Assembly (NCBI GenBank): GCA_035235625.1
Contig: CP141140.1
Coordinates: 61,124,581-61,188,580 of the forward strand
DNA: 64,000 nucleotides
From: Saururus chinensis
Taxonomy: Eukaryota; Streptophyta; Magnoliopsida; Piperales; Saururaceae
Direction of reading: 5' to 3'
Position 1 is the stretch's first letter, and every line of letters begins with the position of its first letter. The notes below the pieces were generated by a model. It searched no databases. It had not been told where the DNA came from and saw only the letters and a list, made by a program, of their open reading frames with translations. Both the position numbers and the translations under genes were made by a program. Positions 57,807 to 64,000 of this stretch are shown here, piece by piece.

Positions 57807-60800
57807 ATCACGTAGAACTCAATTTTCTCTATCAAATCAAAATAATAATAATTTTCTAATGCATCTAATAATACCTTACACCAAGTTTTAATTAGATAGA
57901 AAATAGTGGATATCCTTTTGTCATGGGATGCTCATATTCTTACTTCATTTTTTATATCAAAATCTTACTTCAACCTTTAAATTAGATAGAGAAATGTGGA
58001 ACTCAGTTAGTAATAAGGAGATTTACTTCTCTATCCTATAAACAGTTAAGAAAGTTTTGGTATAACAAGAAAAATAGAGTAAGAATTTTATTCAATAAAA
58101 ACATGATGTAAGGTCTAATTAGACAGAAATTGCTGTAAGGTTATCATATACCTAGATAAAAACCTAAGTGTAGGGGTTTGTTTGACAGATGTAGAGTAGG
58201 GTTATCAGCACCCATCTAATTATATACCTATTATACCCCGTTGCATCAAGATTTTACATGATGGAAATTTTGTGTGGCCCAAAATGCAGTCGTGGATGCA
58301 GTTTGAATGCAACCACCAATTGTATAACACTCGTAAGCCAAACCACCAAGCAAGTCATCCTAACTTTCACATACCTGCCCCCATGCGACTGTGTCTAGCT
58401 TGTAAGCCCAAAGCACAAACCTTTGTCGGGGTTGGGCACGCAAATATGCAGAGATTTGGCCAAAACAAGTTAGCCAGAGAGGCGTAGCCTTGAAATGAAA
58501 TGAAGACAAGCAACTTAGGCAATATTGGGAAAGAGAATGATGATCTCAACACCATCAATGCAGACTAAAGGTTACGTTTCCAAGGCCCGAAGGCCGGATA
58601 GCCAACCATTCGAAAAGCCCCATCTTTCATTTGAAGGGCTCCTAGTATGATGGGCAATCAATTAGCAAGCATTTGCCTTGCATTGGGCTAGAAGGCTAGC
58701 AATCGTACTTTGCGAGTAAGGATTTATTGCTTTGTATTGAAGTGACATTGAAAGAGGCTTTACGCCGTAGCATGCCCGTACCAAAATGAGGATCTCTAGC
58801 CAAGCCATGATATAGCTATTTTTTTATATAAAAATTTATTTAAAGAATAGTTGAGAAGCATCCGGACACATCTCAGCCGGCAGATGGTAATCCACTAGCT
58901 AAAGGGGTAGATGTTTTTCTGCCCCTACTACCATCTCATGGCTGATATTGACACATCTAAGAGGACTCATTTACTCAAGCACTAAAAACACTCATTAAAG
59001 TTCCCAAAAGTTAAATAGGAAAAGTAGATACTTAAAAAAAGGGAAAAGTTTTTTTATGTTCGTCTTTAACAATGAACTCAACTTAAGCTATGTAATAGAG
59101 TCATTGATATTTTATATCAACAGTATAAGTTACATGCTAGCATATAGATTGTTGAATTCGTAGATGAATAACTCTTATATGTACCTTATGTTATGTTCAA
59201 TATTAACGAGGAGTATAAAAGATTTAATTATTAAAAAGGTCTGTAAAGGCTACGGGGTTGGCTTCATCATCTCTGTCATGTATGGTACCAGATGAGGTGC
59301 ATATTAACGAGGTTACTAAGAAGGAAGCATTTTTTATGTTATGAGCTAACAATGAGCCGAGCATAAGAAATATGTGTAAAGAGTTCATTTTTAATATTAA
59401 AAGTGTATTGTTAATGTACATTAACGTAAATATTATTTATATTAACATAAATTAGCATATACACCATTAATATAAAAAATAAATATTTTATATGTATTTC
59501 TTACACTTGCTCACAATGAGCAAAGAATATAAAAAATACTTCCCTCAAAAAAAGTTGAAGAGTATTTTAATATGGTATTTAAAAAAAAACCATGACAGAG
59601 ACTTTTTTTTAAATATTTATACACCATTTCCAAAGCCGGTACTTTGGAAACTTTTTTTATGTTTTCTTTTTGCAAACAATGCACGTGAATATTGATTGTC
59701 ATATTCGCTGTCCAAAACAAAACAACATATCTAAACTTGTGATACATTTAAATCCCCACTTTCTTGTGTCCAATCAAATCAGATGACCCGCCACCTTACT
59801 TTTTAAACTTGTAGTGCTTTTAATAATTTAACATTTTTTTAAAGGATGAGAGTGATATTTATGTACCTATTTTTTTTATTTTATAGGCTTTACATAGCTT
59901 ATGATTGACAGAAAAAGGTGAATCTCTCCCTATTTAAAGTTTATGACCTCTGATATATGAAGAATATTATAAATATCACTTTCCCTTTTTCGACTCTTTT
60001 ATGGAACCTTAAGTGAAACTGTCAACTAGTAAGGCAGGAATATGGGTCAAGTAAGGCTTTATCCGCATGCAAACCTATTTTCTAAAATTTTATCCTTACT
60101 TTACTTGTTTTTTTATTTATTATTTATATCTTACTTATTACCCATTATGCTTTAGGTAAGTAGGTAAACGTTTAACTAATTAATAAACAAAAAAATAAAA
60201 AATAATACAAAAAAATTATCATAAATAATATATATTTCTTATAAGCATATTTAATGTATCACAAGTTTAATCTAAAATCCAAGTGTATAACAATAAAAGT
60301 ATAAAATATTTCATATGTAAGACATTTTCCTTGTGAAGCAGATGCACCTATGTTTGCATAAAAGGTAAGTATTGTTCATAAACTCAGGCCTGTAAGTAAA
60401 AACAAAAACAAAAATAAGTTTATTCTTACTTATAAGCTTTTTCATGTAAGTAAAGTGTATTCCAAGCATTTTTGTTATATTAAATATCACATAATAATTT
60501 ACTATTATATGACAAAAAATAAACGTCCTCAATCTTACAAGGAATGCCATATATTTGTCTAGGAAAATGATAGGTATATGTGTCTCCATGGTAATGGGTA
60601 TATTATTATACCACACACACATAATATATATATATATATAATTTATGTAACGAGTATAGGTAAAGAGTTACTTATACCCTGCTTATATAATAAATTGGCA
60701 TGTAAAATTACCTACTTATTTTACCTGTTACCTATTTATTATTTATTATTTATAAATTTTAAATCAGACAAACGGGTAAGACAGGTAAATAATTATTCAT

Positions 60801-61925
60801 TAACAACCCTAACCTTAAAGGGTCTTTTGTGCATTTGCCTTTTTCTATAGACAAAGTTCTTCTATATAATACTAATCAGCTCAATGCATATTTGGAAAAG
60901 GTCCATGAGAGTATGAAGAGAATCATTTTGACATCGATATCAAGTCCATCAATCTAATAAGCAACTAAAGGCCAAGCTTGAAAACTTGATCTTCTTTAAC
61001 TTTGTGGACTGGTGTAACTGCCGAAGCAATTAATCCTCTATCAAATTATGACATCGATATGCTATTGGAAATGCCAACCGTTCCATCGTTTTTGGAGGAA
61101 AACTACTTGAAAGACCAACCCATCCCGGGGGCAAAAGTCCCTACTAAATCCTTACCTTAACATTTATTTAGAAAACAAAAGAATAATAAAAATTGTAACG
61201 TCCATACACTATAAGCATATGGGTTGAGTCCTATCACTGAATGATGATCAACAAGAGCATTGTAGGAAAAAAATTTTAAAATATTATTTTTTATATGCAG
61301 CCAATGTATGCCAACACGTGTACATTTGGTGCTTTAAGGTCTTGCAATTTTGATCATGTTGTAATTTAAGGGGTCGGTGTGTTTTGAATCTACCCACCCT
61401 CCCCTTACACACAAAATATAGAAGAACTTACCAAAATATCCTTGAATATAATGTATTACACAAGATGTCTAATATTTTTAAGTAATACACAAAATAATCA
61501 TATATACATATAAACCTCAACACATGTAGCGTGAATTGTGTAAACTACAATTTTCTCATTTCTTTCCTTTTAACTTCACCAACTCACAGTTTCTCGTTTC
61601 TAACACCTCCGCCACCAGTTTTGTAGTCTTTGGCACTTGCTTTGTTTCGTCCGGTTTTCTCTCCACCTTCTCTGCCGCCACTGTCACACTTTCCTCCTCC
61701 CTTCTTATTCCACCTACTCCGCCTCTTCTTTTCCCCCCTCCCCTCCACCTCCGCTTTCTCCTCTATCCCTCCTCTTTCTCTCTCCTCCTCCTCCTCCCCT
61801 CCTCTCTATCCTCCTCCACTTTTCCTCTTCAGTCACCTCCTCTTCCTTCTTGTTAGAATCTAACAAGGCCGATTATAAAACTAGCCCATTGAGCTACTAA
61901 AGATTAAAATTTTTTTTATCTACAA
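57807..61925. other. AT-rich intergenic DNA, no gene seen
   Basis: No coding frame that I can support. 60010-60817 is dense in TTACTTAC, GGTAAG and ACGGGTAAGACAGG motifs, and its right end on the reverse strand reads AGGGTTGTTAATGAATAATT, which hints at a decayed hAT-like element. The matching left end is not clear. A TA-rich microsatellite lies near 60622-60645. Confidence 0.35.
61640..61867. repeat. Pyrimidine-rich tract ending in a 19-bp palindrome
   Basis: About 200 bp of the forward strand, especially 61690-61850, is almost pure C and T (TCC/CTC units). It ends at a palindrome, CTTGTTAGAATCTAACAAG (61849-61867), symmetrical around its middle base. Three overlapping frames are open here only because of this composition. 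Confidence 0.75.
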
Positions 61926-61926
61926 G

Positions 61927-64000
61927 TATAACACCCTGAAATTTCAATATTTTAAAATTGGAATGCTTTGACCCATTAACGAGTTTTAAGGCCCAATAAT
62001 ATTTTTTTCTTTAAAATTGACCATTTTGAGTGCAATTCATTCGAAGGAGCCTTAAAGTATTTCATAAGGCTTGGAGAGATAAACATATTGAGCCTTAGAA
62101 TGAGTCAATCAGACACCGGGATCATAGGCTACGACCTTAGGAAGCATGTTGTGGGTGGAACCCATATTAATTTGGCGAGAAAACATACACTTGTGTATCT
62201 TATTTCGAAGGGTTCGCTAATACGAGTCCAACAGTACTAAGAACATGTAATTATGAGTTTGGGGTAAGAAGTTACGCTTGTTTGAAGTTAAATTTTTTTT
62301 AAAAAAGAATTTATAAAGAAAAAATTGTGTCAGCACTAACCATAGGCGTTATGAGGCTGATGCCTAACATACAGCAGCTGGCAGCAACAGATTGCTATAG
62401 GTCATGGCCTGCCTAGTAGGCCATGGCGGGCCTTACCACGTGCGTCATTACTGATGCAAGCTGCTTGCATCAACAATGATGTATGACGGTTTTTAGCCAT
62501 CAGATGCATGCCATATGGCGCGCATTCGACGGTCGTGTTTCTCTATTAAAAGGGAGGGTTACACTTTGCATTCACACATTTTTCTCCTCTCTTCCCCTTT
62601 GACCTCTATTAGTTTGTACGCTTTAAACGCCTGTTTCTAAGTCGTTTCTCATCCGATTTCTTCATTAAAAAATTGTTCCTAGATAATTCAAGTGTGCTCT
62701 ATGTCGTAAAGGGGTATATTTTTTGAGTTAGATACTCTAAAGGGGGGAAACAACCTAGGGTAAGGGGAGACTTTGTCCGCTGCTTTCGGGCTAAGAGGAA
62801 TAATTTGTTCTAGCATGAGGGGAGGTTCCATTCGTCACTTTTGAGCCGGAAGGAAAAACCATCCTGACACAAGGGGAGACTTCGTCCGCCGCTTCCGAGA
62901 CTGAAAGGAGATCCTATCCTAGCACAAGGGGAGGTTCCTCCTGCCGCTCCTAAGCCCGTGAACGAGACAAGACTCCGACCACCGGCTGTTACTATGATAA
63001 ATTTCAAGAGCGAAGTGTAAGTGATTTTAAAAGCTAATTATGTGCTATGACTAGGCATTCTATTTCGTAATTTATTTGTCTCTTAAATAAAATATTATTT
63101 TAAAAAAGGACAATAGTTATTAGGGGTCGGGCAAATGCTAAGATAATAGTGTATCGTACACCTCTAAGATGGATTTTATCATAATATGAACTTAAAGATA
63201 TTATTATTATGTGAATTACATTTACGAATAATTATGACCGGATTTTGAAGGCAAGTTATTTGATATAAAGCCAAAAAACTATTATCAATTTTTGAAGGGT
63301 AACTATTTGGTATAAAGCCTAAAAGCTATCAAAGTTATGACTCCTATGTACCACCTATTATGGCATATGGTGTGCCCATGAAGTTGGATATCGTGGGAAG
63401 ATCTTTTTTCATTTTGATCTTGTTGCTCTATGAGCACGGGTGTATGTCGCTTTGGTATCAGTGATATTCTGTGAATGATGTTTTATCCAATTTTGAATTA
63501 CTTATCAGATTGTAGTTATGAACGAATTATCCAAGTTTACTGGATTCTATGAAAAACTATTTTTTGTGTAAGGAGTGAGTTGGATTCGGTTGTTGATAAT
63601 ATTATTTTGAGTCGACTTTTGAATATAAATAATTATGAGAATATTTTGTGCATCTTTGTTTATGCCTTATATTTTAGTATGCTAATACCATTTAACTCTC
63701 TCTACTAATTATAATTATACTCACCCACCCTTAGACGTTGTAGGTTTGAACGAAGCAGGTGATGTCAATGAAGATTGCCTGTAGAACTTCAAAAGATCTT
63801 CGTGTCTAATTTACTTTGACATGCTCTTTTGTTATGTATTAATTTTAGATGTGCACAACTTTGATTTTGTTAAGGTATGATAAGCCTTATTTTGTAAAGT
63901 TTTTTGTAATTACATAAAATAATGAATAGTTACTCTTCTATGCATGGTTAATCTTGGCCCACTTCTAATTACGAATTGATGACACTCCAACCTTTAAAGT
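61927..64000 (+). mobile_element. LTR (Gypsy-like), running off the window
   Basis: The sequence starts TATAACACCCTGAAATTTC, like the reverse-strand start of the solo LTR at 18363-20363. It has a TATA-like CTATTAAAAGGG near 62543, an internal 55-bp tandem array (62763-62981), and at 63720-63770 a segment (CACCC...GCAGGTGATG) typical of the 3' part of long Gypsy LTRs. The element therefore reads on the forward strand. Its 3' end, and whether an internal region follows, lie outside the window. Confidence 0.6.
62763..62981. repeat. 55-bp tandem array, four copies
   Basis: Units begin AGGGGAG at about 62763, 62818, 62872 and 62927, each followed by a CGTCCGCCGCTTC-like block. The array lies in the transcribed part of the LTR. 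A related motif appears in reverse orientation near 19340 in the inner solo LTR. Confidence 0.85.

Noticed and set aside
61536-61900. Three overlapping frames rich in Ser, Pro and Leu
   Set aside because: They arise from the CT-rich tract, in which all three frames stay open.

Overview
This is nuclear DNA from a flowering plant with a repeat-rich genome. It is AT-rich and gene-poor (three genes or gene remnants I can name or model with confidence in 64 kb) and full of LTR-retrotransposon remains, hAT-type and other MITEs, and a SINE. One short single-exon gene is very GC-rich while its neighbours are not. That contrast is common in monocots and also seen in magnoliids, but I cannot name the species.

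Layout. 1-6.1 kb: repeats, including a foldback MITE, a Copia gag/protease fossil and a 1.4-kb non-autonomous hAT-like element with an 8-bp target duplication. 6.5-13.3 kb: a RanGAP gene, with an inferred GC-rich 5' leader exon, a 4.6-kb leader intron carrying a TRIM-like LTR fossil and a 37-bp tandem repeat, and an uninterrupted 551-codon reading frame. 13.5-16.6 kb: a SINE with 13-bp target repeats, a fresh tandem duplication, and one unexplained reverse-strand exon candidate. 17.9-23.0 kb: a solo LTR inside another solo LTR, each with its own exact 5-bp target duplication. 23.8-25.0 kb: an S40/DUF584 senescence-regulator gene with TATA box and G-boxes. 28.4-29.5 kb: another solo LTR. 31.5-34.0 kb: a frame-broken RPP13-like gene (coiled-coil, winged-helix and LRR parts, no nucleotide-binding core) followed by an odd hydrophobic tail. 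38.9-42.6 kb: a Ty3/Gypsy polymerase fossil, a hAT transposase fossil, a hAT MITE, an in-frame 102-bp minisatellite and a near-perfect 147-bp hairpin. 43.0-48.8 kb: a four-exon reverse-strand gene that I could reconstruct by splice sites, encoding a 134-residue single-pass membrane coiled-coil protein; its first intron holds a Gypsy gag/protease fossil. 49.8-57.8 kb: a second nested pair, a 4.2-kb solo LTR inside an older related LTR, itself carrying a 0.7-kb TIR element. 57.8-64 kb: AT-rich intergenic DNA, a pyrimidine tract, and an LTR running off the end.

The genes do not form a pathway; they are ordinary, independently transcribed plant genes separated by repeats. I found no clear new biological system. 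The most informative structures are the two nested solo-LTR pairs, the ratchet-like splice motifs repeated in the RanGAP leader intron, and the hydrophobic tail after the RPP13-like remnant.
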